Source: Clostridium acidisoli DSM 12555
GTDB lineage: Bacteria > Bacillota > Clostridia > Clostridiales > Clostridiaceae
Assembly (NCBI RefSeq): GCF_900176305.1
Contig: NZ_FWXH01000002.1
Location: 372,001-436,000 of the forward strand
Length of the DNA stretch: 64,000 nt
Direction: 5' to 3'
A model generated the notes under the pieces. It saw only the letters and a program-made list of their open reading frames with translations. It had not been told where the DNA came from and ran no database searches. Positions 9,212-17,588 of this stretch are shown here, in pieces. The stretch's first letter is position 1. Each line of letters opens with the position of its first letter. The translations under genes and the position numbers were made by a program.

Positions 9212-10309
9212 ATGAGATTAGGTATTGTAGGTCTACCAAATGTAGGCAAAAGTACATTGTTTAATGCAATTACAAAAGCAGGTGCTGAATCAGCTAATTA
9301 TCCCTTCTGCACAATTGAACCAAATGTAGGTGTAGTGGATGTTCCTGATAAAAGACTTGATGTTTTAGAAAAAATATATAACCCAAAACGTAAAATACAT
9401 GCTAGCATTGAGTTTTACGATATAGCTGGACTTGTAAAAGGAGCTAGTAAAGGTGAAGGACTTGGAAACAAATTTTTATCACATATTAGAGAATCCTCAT
9501 CAATCATTCATGTTGTTAGATGTTTTAATGATGATAATATAGTTCATGTTGATGGTTCTGTGGACCCAATAAGAGATATTGAGACTATTAGTTTAGAACT
9601 TATTTTTTCTGATTTAGAGATTCTTGAAAGAAGAATGGAAAAATCTATAAAATTATCTCGTTCTGGTGATAAAAAAGCTAAGGCTGAAATGGAAATAATG
9701 GAGAAAATAAAAGCCCATTTAGAAAGTGGTAAACCCGTAAGAACTCTCGAATTTACAGATGAAGAATCAGAACTTGTTAAAGATTTATTCTTTATTACTT
9801 CAAAGCCAGTTCTTTATGCTGCAAATATATCTGAAGATGATCTTCTTTCTGGAAATGCTGATAATGACTTCGTAAAAAAAGTAAAAGCTTTAGCTGCTTC
9901 TGAAAATTCTGAAGTAATAACTGTCTGTGCAAGTCTTGAAGAACAGTTAGCAACTTTAAGCGAAGAAGAGCAAAATGAAATGTTATCTGAGTATGGACTT
10001 ACTGAATCAGGTCTTGATAAATTAATACATTCTAGCTACAAATTACTTGGACTTATGAGTTTTTTAACAGCTGGTACAGATGAAGTAAGAGCTTGGACTA
10101 TAAAGAATGGAACAAAGGCTCCTAAAGCTGCCGGTAAAATCCATAGTGATATAGAACGTGGTTTTATACGTGCTGAAATTGTTTCTTTTGATGATTTGGT
10201 GAAATGTGGTTCTGAAGCTGCTGCAAAAGAAAAAGGACTTTTTAGACTTGAAGGTAAAGACTACGAGATGAAAGATGGAGATGTTGTAAACTTTAGGTTT
10301 AATGTTTAA
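9212..10309 (+). CDS. ychF: Redox-regulated ATPase YchF (OLA1/Obg family)
   Basis: P-loop NTPase of the Obg group that hydrolyses ATP rather than GTP and binds ribosomes. The 365-residue length is typical. The G1 motif GLPNVGKST is at residues 6-14, the switch region DIAGLVKGASKGEGLGN follows, and the usual NKxD specificity motif is replaced by NISE, the hallmark of YchF. The C-terminal TGS-like domain ends in DGDVVNFRFNV. It is transcribed divergently from the dcw cluster and is monocistronic: a good promoter lies upstream and a terminator downstream. Confidence 0.98.
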   Translation: MRLGIVGLPNVGKSTLFNAITKAGAESANYPFCTIEPNVGVVDVPDKRLDVLEKIYNPKRKIHASIEFYDIAGLVKGASKGEGLGNKFLSHIRESSSIIHVVRCFNDDNIVHVDGSVDPIRDIETISLELIFSDLEILERRMEKSIKLSRSGDKKAKAEMEIMEKIKAHLESGKPVRTLEFTDEESELVKDLFFITSKPVLYAANISEDDLLSGNADNDFVKKVKALAASENSEVITVCASLEEQLATLSEEEQNEMLSEYGLTESGLDKLIHSSYKLLGLMSFLTAGTDEVRAWTIKNGTKAPKAAGKIHSDIERGFIRAEIVSFDDLVKCGSEAAAKEKGLFRLEGKDYEMKDGDVVNFRFNV

Positions 10310-10355
10310 TGCTAATTAGTTGAGTTTATCCATAATATAAAGAGATTTCAAAACA

Positions 10356-10407
10356 AGTAGTTAAAGATTTTATCTAGCTAAACGCAAGCTTTAACTACTG
10401 TTTTTTT
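10356..10407 (+). terminator. Rho-independent terminator after ychF
   Basis: AGTAGTTAAAG (10356-10366) pairs perfectly with CTTTAACTACT (10389-10399), followed by G and a run of seven T on the plus strand. The loop is long (22 nt). Confidence 0.85.
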
Positions 10408-10443
10408 ATTCCATATAATTAAGCAATCATGGAAAATGAGAAT

Positions 10444-12798
10444 TTATTTGTCACCTTCTTTTTGTTTTCTATGTTTTGTTTTTTTAACGTTTTTTTTAGT
10501 TGAAGCAAAATCCAAACCATTCATGAATTTATTTAACTCTTCTTTACAGGATTCTATTATTTTTTCCCAATCTAAATTATTGTCTCCCATCATAATGTTT
10601 GCAGCATCACTTACGGTTTCTACTGAAAATATATGAAATTTTTTTACTTTTACTGCTTCTTCAACTTCTCTACTAACCACTATATTGTCAACATTAGTAG
10701 AAGGCACTACAACGCCTTTTCCTTCACATCCACCCATAACCTTACACACGTTAAAGAAACCTTCTATTTTTTCATTTACACCACCAATAGGTTGTATATT
10801 CCCAAACTGATCTAGAGACCCCGTAATTGCTAAATTTTGTTTTATAGGTGTTTTACTTATTGCTGATAACATACTTAAAACTTCAGCTGCTGATGCACTA
10901 TCTCCATCAACTTTTCCGTAAGTTTGTTCAAAACAAATATTAAAATCAACACTTAATCCATTATACTCTTCTAGGATATTATTCAGATATCCCTTTAATA
11001 TGCTTACTGACTTAGAATGAATACGCCCACTTAAATCGTTTATCTTTTGAACATCGATAATATCTCCATTACCTTTAAAACAACTACAGCTTATTCTAAC
11101 TGGTTTTCCAAAACTTTCATATCCAACATCTACAACTGATAACCCATTAATTTGTCCAATGGTTCTATTTTCAGTTTGTATGAAAATTTTTCTTTTATCA
11201 TACAATTCTAACATTTCTTTTTCCATTGTTGATTGTTTATAGGCTGCTTTTATAATACAATCATCATCTATCTCATATTTATTATCTTTTTTAGCGTATT
11301 CATTAGCTATTAGTAATATCCTGTTTAATTCTTCTTCTCTAAACAAAATTTTTTCTCTGCTTTCAGCCATTCTACATAATACCTTAATTAATTCACTTAT
11401 AGCATCTTGTGATAATATTTTTATACCTTTATCACTCATATAATTTTCTATATAATTAAAAAGAAACGCTTTAATATTGCTATCAATTTTTAATGATAAT
11501 TTTGCTTCTGCTGTTGTACTAAACATATTTCTAAAATCTTTATCATAATAAAAAAGCCTGCTGTAAATTTCTTCATCACCTATAAGTATTACATTTTCTT
11601 CTATATCTATAGGTTCCGGTTTTAATTTGTTTTCTGATAGCAATTCAAAATACACCTTATCAAAACTAAAATCAACTCTTCTATTCAATAGAAATTTTTT
11701 TAAATAATAAAAAGAACTAGGATATAATAATAAACTATCTATTCTTATTATTAAGCATCCATTATTTGCCCTTAGCAAGGAGCCTGCTTTAATAAGTCTA
11801 ATGTCTGTTACATAATTTCCCTCAGCATTCTTAAACCCTATACTTCCTAAAAGATTTCCTATACTTGGATCATCCTCAAAAACTACCGGAAAATTTTTTT
11901 TACTATTATCTACAATTACATTTACATTATATTTTGAAAATATTTCAATGAACTTTTTTTCATCCTCTTCAAAATCACCAGTGCAAGCATCAACTACATT
12001 TTTCTCTATATCAAAAAATGTAGATTTTAAGAATTCTATTATTTTATCATTATCCTTAAATTTTAATATAAACTCTCTTTTTTGATTTTCCATTGACACA
12101 TCAAAAACTTTCTTTAAAATTCTCTTAATTTTATTAGTACCTTGTTTCTCTATTTCTTTAATTTCTCTTATAACTTTACTCTCAATAACTTTTAGCTTTC
12201 TTAGCTCCTCTAATAACTTCTCTTTTTCCTCTATATTTAGTTTGTCATATTCATCTTCTGTAATTGTTTTGTCCTTATATATTGGTATAAATATAAAACC
12301 TCCATCTTCTTGTTTTATATCAAAGCCCGCCTCATGCGCATTTTTAATTAATGTATCTATACACTTATTTTTTTTTATCTCAATTTCACTACCTATAGTA
12401 TCTAATAAATTTTCATTTAAATTATTGTAAAATTCATATATAAGGTTAATGTATGACTCCTTTATTTTCTTTATAGCTGATTTTAAAAGAATTCCATATC
12501 CACTTTCCGTTTTAATACATCTTGGTACTCTTTCCTGCTCTCCATTTACATAACAAATATCTTCTGCACTTGATTTTCTTTTTATATTTTTTTCTATAAA
12601 TCCAACTATTTTATTTAAATTATTCTTTGTGAAATCATCTATGATATAAAGATTAAATCCTGGTTTATTAATTGACATAATTTCATTTATTTTATCATAT
12701 ATCTCCTCATATTGAGGGCAGTAATCATCATTTACAATATATTCACCACTTAAATCAACTTTGAATTCAATATCTTCAGGCATTAGTTCATTTACCAT
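10444..12798 (-). CDS. Lon-like serine protease with degenerate ATPase module
   Basis: 784 residues related to the LonB-like AAA/Lon proteins of Firmicutes. The C-terminal Lon protease domain is intact, with the catalytic serine in DGDSAS (S634) and the lysine in GGVNEKIEG (K677). The N-terminal half aligns in layout with the AAA module of this family, but the P-loop position reads NLYIIDDFTKNN, with no GxxGxGK. The Walker B-like segment reads CLIIRIDSLLLYP, without the acidic pair. A charged coiled-coil stretch covers roughly 185-240. ATP-independent or partner-dependent proteolysis is inferred. Its ribosome-binding site is GGGAGG. It is convergent with ychF. Confidence 0.85.
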   Translation of the reverse strand: MVNELMPEDIEFKVDLSGEYIVNDDYCPQYEEIYDKINEIMSINKPGFNLYIIDDFTKNNLNKIVGFIEKNIKRKSSAEDICYVNGEQERVPRCIKTESGYGILLKSAIKKIKESYINLIYEFYNNLNENLLDTIGSEIEIKKNKCIDTLIKNAHEAGFDIKQEDGGFIFIPIYKDKTITEDEYDKLNIEEKEKLLEELRKLKVIESKVIREIKEIEKQGTNKIKRILKKVFDVSMENQKREFILKFKDNDKIIEFLKSTFFDIEKNVVDACTGDFEEDEKKFIEIFSKYNVNVIVDNSKKNFPVVFEDDPSIGNLLGSIGFKNAEGNYVTDIRLIKAGSLLRANNGCLIIRIDSLLLYPSSFYYLKKFLLNRRVDFSFDKVYFELLSENKLKPEPIDIEENVILIGDEEIYSRLFYYDKDFRNMFSTTAEAKLSLKIDSNIKAFLFNYIENYMSDKGIKILSQDAISELIKVLCRMAESREKILFREEELNRILLIANEYAKKDNKYEIDDDCIIKAAYKQSTMEKEMLELYDKRKIFIQTENRTIGQINGLSVVDVGYESFGKPVRISCSCFKGNGDIIDVQKINDLSGRIHSKSVSILKGYLNNILEEYNGLSVDFNICFEQTYGKVDGDSASAAEVLSMLSAISKTPIKQNLAITGSLDQFGNIQPIGGVNEKIEGFFNVCKVMGGCEGKGVVVPSTNVDNIVVSREVEEAVKVKKFHIFSVETVSDAANIMMGDNNLDWEKIIESCKEELNKFMNGLDFASTKKNVKKTKHRKQKEGDK

Positions 12799-12984
12799 TT
12801 TTAACCTCCCTAAACCATCTTCTAATATATTAATATTCTTAGAAAATGTTTTAGCTACACTCTATCTTATTATTTAAACTATGTTTTAAATTAAATCCTA
12901 CAATTTACCATTACCAAAGTACAACATTAAAAATAATTAATACATAGATAGATTTAAGTAAAGACTAAAGAAATTTATTCTACT
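12799..12984. other. AT-rich leader region between the Lon-like gene and the candidate RNA
   Basis: This stretch carries the GGGAGG ribosome-binding site of the Lon-like gene on the minus strand. The rest is AT-rich sequence with no convincing promoter on either strand and no coding frame. Together with 13241-13335, which also holds nothing clear beyond a 4-bp GACC/GGTC hairpin, it completes the 537-nt gene-free gap around the candidate RNA. Confidence 0.5.
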
Positions 12985-13240
12985 ACGTGAGTAAAAAGGT
13001 GAAAGAAATCCTTGGCGGCAAGATGGAAGAATTAACGGTAATACCGTTAACGGTGAGAGAATTTGCTTTTAGCAAAAGGAATACGTACTTATGGGAAATT
13101 GCGGAGTACGGGTGAAGGGTTTGACAGGCACTTTGCTAGTCAAAGGCGATGGGTTTTCCGTTGGAAAAAGCTATAAATAACTATTTCTAAGTTTCAGATG
13201 GATGCCCTATGGCCTAAACACTCCACCTGAAACCAAGAAC
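12985..13240 (+). ncRNA. Candidate structured non-coding RNA (family not assigned)
   Basis: No frame in this gap looks coding, yet seven local hairpins follow each other. They are CTTG-GCGG-CAAG (13011-13022), TTAACGG/CCGTTAA (13032-13050), TTTGCT/AGCAAA (13062-13076), CGTACT/AGTACG (13084-13110), TTTGAC/GTCAAA (13120-13144), TTTTCC/GGAAAA (13154-13168) and a long helix GTTTCAG.TGGA/TCCA.CTGAAAC (13191-13233) with an inner GCC/GGC. Joining segments are purine-rich on the plus strand (GGTGAAAG, GGTGAGAG, GGGTGAAGGG), which suggests that orientation. No clear promoter or terminator was found. The large clostridial raiA RNA is one candidate identity to test; I cannot confirm it by eye. Confidence 0.6.
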
Positions 13241-13335
13241 TCTGTTTATAATTTAAAGTATATTTTGTCCCTCATTTTTTGACCGAAGGTCGTGGTATTT
13301 AGCGTATAAGTATTATTTAGGATATAAATCTTCCT

Positions 13336-13995
13336 TTATTCTGCTTTTTCACATATTGAAATTGATGCCGAAGCCCCTATTCTGCTTGCCCCTGCTTCTA
13401 TCATTGCTATACAATCTTCATAAGTTCTTATTCCACCTGAGGCTTTAACCCCAAGTTTATCTCCAACACATTTTCTCATGATTTTTATGTCTTCAACTTT
13501 TGCACCAGCTGAAGAAAAACCTGTTGAGGTCTTAACAAAATCTGAACCAGCCTTTACTGCTAATTCAGAAGCCTTTGCTATTTCTTCTTTTGTTAAAAGA
13601 CAAGTCTCTAAAATTACTTTTGTAATAGCTTTTCCTTTTGCCTTTTCCACTACTGCTCTGATATCATCTTCTACATATTGAAAATCTTTATCTTTAAGTT
13701 TTCCAACATTTATAACCATATCAACTTCTTCTGCTCCATCTTTTATTGCTTCTTCTGTTTCTAATGATTTTATTTTTGTTATATTGGCTCCTAAAGGGAA
13801 TCCGATTACCGTGCATACCTTTACTTCACTTTTTTTAAGAAGTTCTGCACAAATTTTAACATTAGATGGATTTATGCAAACTGAAGCAAAACCATTTTCT
13901 ATAGCTTCTTTGCAAAGCTTTACAATTTGTTCCCTTGTTGCTTCTGGTTTTAATATAGTATGATCAATTAATTTTGCTAATTCTTGTTTTTTCAT
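13336..13995 (-). CDS. deoC: Deoxyribose-phosphate aldolase DeoC
   Basis: Class I aldolase that splits 2-deoxyribose-5-phosphate into acetaldehyde and glyceraldehyde-3-phosphate in deoxynucleoside catabolism. The 219-residue length is typical. The TIM-barrel catalytic residues are visible: D92 in EVDMVINVG, the Schiff-base lysine K155 in DFVKTSTGF, and K184 in [10 protein letters not shown]. An AGGAGGAAT site precedes the ATG. It stands alone here, without the usual deo partners, and is divergent from the small gene at 14202. No operator was recognised. Confidence 0.97.
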   Translation of the reverse strand: MKKQELAKLIDHTILKPEATREQIVKLCKEAIENGFASVCINPSNVKICAELLKKSEVKVCTVIGFPLGANITKIKSLETEEAIKDGAEEVDMVINVGKLKDKDFQYVEDDIRAVVEKAKGKAITKVILETCLLTKEEIAKASELAVKAGSDFVKTSTGFSSAGAKVEDIKIMRKCVGDKLGVKASGGIRTYEDCIAMIEAGASRIGASASISICEKAE

Positions 13996-14095
13996 ATTAT
14001 TCCTCCTATACTCTTATATCATATGTATTCTATAATATAAATTTAAATCTTACAAGTAAAATTACATTTTTTCACGCGCCTTTGTCATGTATATA

Positions 14096-14124
14096 TTTAA
14101 AAACCATATATAGTATGATATAAT
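14096..14124 (+). promoter_or_regulatory. Probable sigma-A promoter of the 135-residue unknown
   Basis: TTTAAA (14096-14101), a 17-nt spacer and TATAAT (14119-14124). The -10 is perfect and the -35 is weak. The leader to the gene start is about 75 nt. Confidence 0.6.
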
Positions 14125-14201
14125 GTAGCTACAATTAGCAATACATATAAATATATATAAACATTAACTTACATAAATTCAACTGAAAAGGAGCTATTTA
14201 C

Positions 14202-14609
14202 ATGGGTTTTAAAGATAAACTTCAAAATTATTATGCAAAGTCTTATATGGACAAAAACGGTGATAGAATTACACAACTTCAAGGAAATGTTGTTTCAGTT
14301 AAAATTGAGGAGAAATCAATTTTATGGATTTTTCATAAATTATTAGTTACCCTTATTATAAAACCAGATAGAAGTAAAAATGTTGTAAAGTGCGAATACA
14401 AAAAAAGCAGATGGTTTAAGAAAGTAACTTTTATGACTATAAACCAAGGTAACCTATTACTGGTTCAAGGTTTAAAGGCTAAAAAAGGTAAGGGAAATGG
14501 TGAATCTATAGATATATTAAACATACGAAATATGACTACCAAAAAAGATTTAGTTCAAGTTGATGGTAATCCAACCAAGCCAGTTAAACAAATTAGAAAA
14601 TACAGATAA
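14202..14609 (+). CDS. Conserved-looking small protein of unknown function
   Basis: 135 residues, strongly basic (many K and R, especially in the C-terminal half), with no signal peptide, no membrane segment and no motif that I recognise. The N terminus MGFKDKLQNYYAKSYMDKNGDR is followed by what looks like a beta-rich core (GNVVSVKIEEKS, LLVTLIIKPDR, KVTFMTI). It has its own promoter, an AAAGGAG site and a terminator, so it is a real single-gene unit. A small nucleic-acid-binding role would fit the charge but is only a guess. Confidence 0.75.
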   Translation: MGFKDKLQNYYAKSYMDKNGDRITQLQGNVVSVKIEEKSILWIFHKLLVTLIIKPDRSKNVVKCEYKKSRWFKKVTFMTINQGNLLLVQGLKAKKGKGNGESIDILNIRNMTTKKDLVQVDGNPTKPVKQIRKYR

Positions 14610-14614
14610 AATTA

Positions 14615-14656
14615 AACTTCCTTACAGCCATTTATGCTGGTAAGGAAGTTTTTTAT
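14615..14656. terminator. Terminator between the unknown gene and the cation ATPase
   Basis: AACTTCCTTAC (14615-14625) and GTAAGGAAGTT (14640-14650) form the stem, extended by AGC/GCT. TTTTTTATT follows on the plus strand. A weaker T-rich stretch on the other side could also serve the convergent ATPase gene. Confidence 0.85.
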
Positions 14657-14698
14657 TAGTTTTAGGCTACTTTGAGTCATAATCTTTAAATTCTAAAT

Positions 14699-17236
14699 TT
14701 ATTTAAAATATAAATATACACTATTTATAGTTGATATAAAGGCTGAAAAAAATATTACTATTCCCCATTGAAACAAATTTAAAGCATCTGTATGAAAAAC
14801 AATTTGTAGAAATGGAACATAAATCACACAAATTAACATAACTATTGATACAGTTACTGCCATAACTAAAGACATATTGGTAAATAACTTAATTTGAAAA
14901 ATAGATTTTTTTTCAGACCTACATTCAAATACATGAATAAGTTGTGACATTATTAAAGTCCCAAGGGCTATTGTCCTACATGTCCTTAAAGGCATATTTA
15001 AAACTTCTCCTACTAGAAACGAAAGTACTGTACATATTCCAATTAAACTACCTCTTATTATTATCTTTTCTTTTAATCCTCTTGCAAAAATACTTTCATT
15101 TTTATCCCTTGGCATTTCGTACATAACATCCTCATCTTTTGGATCTACACCTAAGGCAATTGCAGGAAGACCGTCGGTGGCTAAATTTACAAGTAATATT
15201 TGAATAGGTAATAATGGTGTTTGCAAATACAATAGAGAAGATAAAAACATAGTAAGTACTTCTCCAAGGTTACACGATAAAAGATATCTGATAAATTTCC
15301 TTATATTATTGTATATAACTCTACCCTCTTCAACAGCTGCCACAATTGTTGTAAAATTATCATCTAGAAGTATCATTGAACTGGCTTCCTTTGTTACATC
15401 TGTACCTGATATTCCCATAGATATTCCTATGTCTGCATTTTTCACTGCTGGAGCATCGTTTACTCCATCACCAGTCATTGCCACAATTTTATTTTTTCTT
15501 TTAAATGCTCCAACTATTCTAAGTTTATGTTCTGGAGAAACTCTTGCAAATATCTTTATTTTATTTATTATTGATGAAAGTTTATTGTCGTCTAATTTAT
15601 CTAGTTCCTCACCAGTTATAACTTCCGACAGATCACTACATATACCTAATTCTTTTCCTATAGCATAAGCTGTGTTTTTATGGTCACCAGTTATCATTAC
15701 TGCCTTTATACCAGCCTCTTTACATCTTAATACTGCTCCCTTAACCTCATCTCTTGGAGGATCTATCATTCCTGCAAAACCCAAAAATATAAGATCTCTT
15801 TCTTGATTTCCATTTATAATTCCACTGTCCTTATACGCAGCAGCAATACATCTTAAGGCTTTGCTTGACATATCATTAAGTACAGATTGTACCCTTTTTT
15901 TATAGTTTTCTGTAAATGCTTTTTTTTCTCCGTCAATACTGATATATTTACATCTATCAATTATTCTCTCTGGTGCTCCTTTTACATATGAAATTTTTCT
16001 CCCGTGCTCATTTACTATTACTGACATCATTTTTCTATTTGAGTCGAATGGAATGTCACTAATTCTTTTAGCACTATCTAAAAATGTCTTTATGTCATAA
16101 CTATTGGTAAAAAAAGCTTTTATAAGAGCTGTTTCAGTTGGTTCACCTACAAGACTTTTTCCTATATTTTTTTCTCTGTAATTCACTTCACAATCATTAC
16201 AAAATACAAATGCTCTTTTTAATAGATATAATTTCTCGTCTTTAAATCTATTTTCATTATAAATTTTATCGTTATAATATATTGATTTTACTGTCATAAT
16301 GTTTTTAGTAAGAGTTCCTGTTTTATCACTACATATTACAGATGTACAGCCAAGTGTTTCAACTGCTGGAAGTCTTCTAACAAGAGCGTTTCTTTTAAGC
16401 ATTCTTGATACACCTAGTGCAAGTGCTACAGTTACAATAGCTGGTAATCCTTCTGGAATAGCAGCAACTGCAAGACTTAGTCCTAATAAAAACATCTGAT
16501 ATTTATCTTGTCCCCTTATTATTCCAAGCGCCGTAACTACAATACATATCATAACACAAAGGACTACCAATACCTTTCCTAGTGAAGATAATTTATCCTT
16601 TAATGGTGATCTCTCCTGTTCTATATTTTGCAAAAGATTTGCTATCTTGCCCATTTCTGTATGCATTCCTGTTTCGACTACTCTTGCTTCTCCTTTTCCC
16701 CTAAGAACTATTGTTCCCATAAAAACACTATTATTTCTATTACTGGAACTTTTGCTAACCCCTAACGATTCACCTGTTAAAATTGACTCATCAAGGGATA
16801 AATTAGAAGATGTTACAATTATAGCATCTGCCGGTACTCTATCACCACTCTCTATTACAATTAAATCTCCTGGTACTAAAAGTTCTGCATTTATTACTTG
16901 AACATTACCATTTCTTATTACTTTCGTTGTAGGTGATGCCATCTTTTTTAGAGCCTCTAGAGATTTTTCCGTTTTATACTCCTGTACAAATCCCATAATT
17001 GCGTTCATAATAATAATTATTATTATGGTGATGGCATCTGCCTTTTCACCCATAAAGCCGGATATTATAGTTGCTGCAATCAATACCCATATAATAAAAT
17101 CATTAAATTGAGCTATGAATATCTTCACAGGTGTGGCTTTTTTATTTTGCTTTAGTATGTTTAACCCATGTGTTTTTAATAGTTTATTTGCCTCTGCAGT
17201 ACTAAGTCCATTATAAATTTCATTTTCATTAATCAT
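14699..17236 (-). CDS. P-type cation-transporting ATPase, Ca2+ (SERCA/PMCA-like) type
   Basis: Membrane pump of the P2 subfamily. Numbered from the preferred start, the 845-residue protein has an N-terminal cation ATPase domain, the actuator motif TGES (154-157), PEGLP in TM4 (261-265) with the glutamate expected of Ca2+ pumps, the phosphorylation site DKTGTLT (D304), the hinge MTGDGVNDAPA, and NLATDGLPA in a C-terminal membrane helix. The frame opens at 17251, but GGGGTGAAAAA precedes the ATG at 17234-17236, so I start there. Calcium export is the most likely role. Na+ or Mn2+ transport cannot be excluded. Confidence 0.93.
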   Translation of the reverse strand: MINENEIYNGLSTAEANKLLKTHGLNILKQNKKATPVKIFIAQFNDFIIWVLIAATIISGFMGEKADAITIIIIIIMNAIMGFVQEYKTEKSLEALKKMASPTTKVIRNGNVQVINAELLVPGDLIVIESGDRVPADAIIVTSSNLSLDESILTGESLGVSKSSSNRNNSVFMGTIVLRGKGEARVVETGMHTEMGKIANLLQNIEQERSPLKDKLSSLGKVLVVLCVMICIVVTALGIIRGQDKYQMFLLGLSLAVAAIPEGLPAIVTVALALGVSRMLKRNALVRRLPAVETLGCTSVICSDKTGTLTKNIMTVKSIYYNDKIYNENRFKDEKLYLLKRAFVFCNDCEVNYREKNIGKSLVGEPTETALIKAFFTNSYDIKTFLDSAKRISDIPFDSNRKMMSVIVNEHGRKISYVKGAPERIIDRCKYISIDGEKKAFTENYKKRVQSVLNDMSSKALRCIAAAYKDSGIINGNQERDLIFLGFAGMIDPPRDEVKGAVLRCKEAGIKAVMITGDHKNTAYAIGKELGICSDLSEVITGEELDKLDDNKLSSIINKIKIFARVSPEHKLRIVGAFKRKNKIVAMTGDGVNDAPAVKNADIGISMGISGTDVTKEASSMILLDDNFTTIVAAVEEGRVIYNNIRKFIRYLLSCNLGEVLTMFLSSLLYLQTPLLPIQILLVNLATDGLPAIALGVDPKDEDVMYEMPRDKNESIFARGLKEKIIIRGSLIGICTVLSFLVGEVLNMPLRTCRTIALGTLIMSQLIHVFECRSEKKSIFQIKLFTNMSLVMAVTVSIVMLICVIYVPFLQIVFHTDALNLFQWGIVIFFSAFISTINSVYLYFK

Positions 17237-17301
17237 TTTTTCACCCCGCATAAATACTTAGATAACGTTAATACTTAGTTTGATTTTCATAATAGTGATA
17301 T

Positions 17302-17390
17302 ATTGCAAGGCATAGGTGAAGGGTTTTCACCTATGCTTCACGGTGAAAAAGCGAAGCAATCGTTAAAACCCTTCACCACTGCTTTGCAAT
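17302..17390. repeat. Large imperfect inverted repeat between the ATPase and pyrophosphatase genes
   Basis: A 26-nt left arm (17302-17327) and right arm (17365-17390) are complementary at 23 of 26 positions, with the ends reading ATTGCAA...TTGCAAT. Within it CATAGGTGAA (17311-17320) also pairs perfectly with TTCACCTATG (17326-17335), and TTCACGGTGAA is palindromic. Two mutually exclusive folds are therefore possible. It may be a miniature mobile element or a leader structure of the ATPase gene. The rest of the 352-nt gap (17237-17588) shows only AT-rich sequence, a TATAAT near 17543 without a good -35, and the AAAGGAGG site of the next gene. Confidence 0.6.
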
Positions 17391-17588
17391 CTTTTATCCT
17401 TCCTATTATAAAAATCTTAATTTATAACTAATATATGTTTATATATGTAAACATTATGAAAGATTTTTTAACCTTTCACTTTACTTTTGGAAATATAGAT
17501 TATAAAATATAGTAAGACAAATTGTACTAAAACATGACATATATAATATGTGGTGCTTGATTTTTTGATCTAAAAGGAGGACTTTTTT

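Noticed and set aside
13270-13300. Terminator for the candidate RNA or deoC at GACCGAAGGTC
   Set aside because: The T-run precedes the 4-bp stem on the plus strand and is absent after it on the minus strand, so neither direction fits a terminator.
17237-17588. yybP-ykoY manganese riboswitch before the P-type ATPase
   Set aside because: This aptamer often precedes such pumps, but its conserved core and the paired loops are not recognisable. The inverted repeat present has a different layout.
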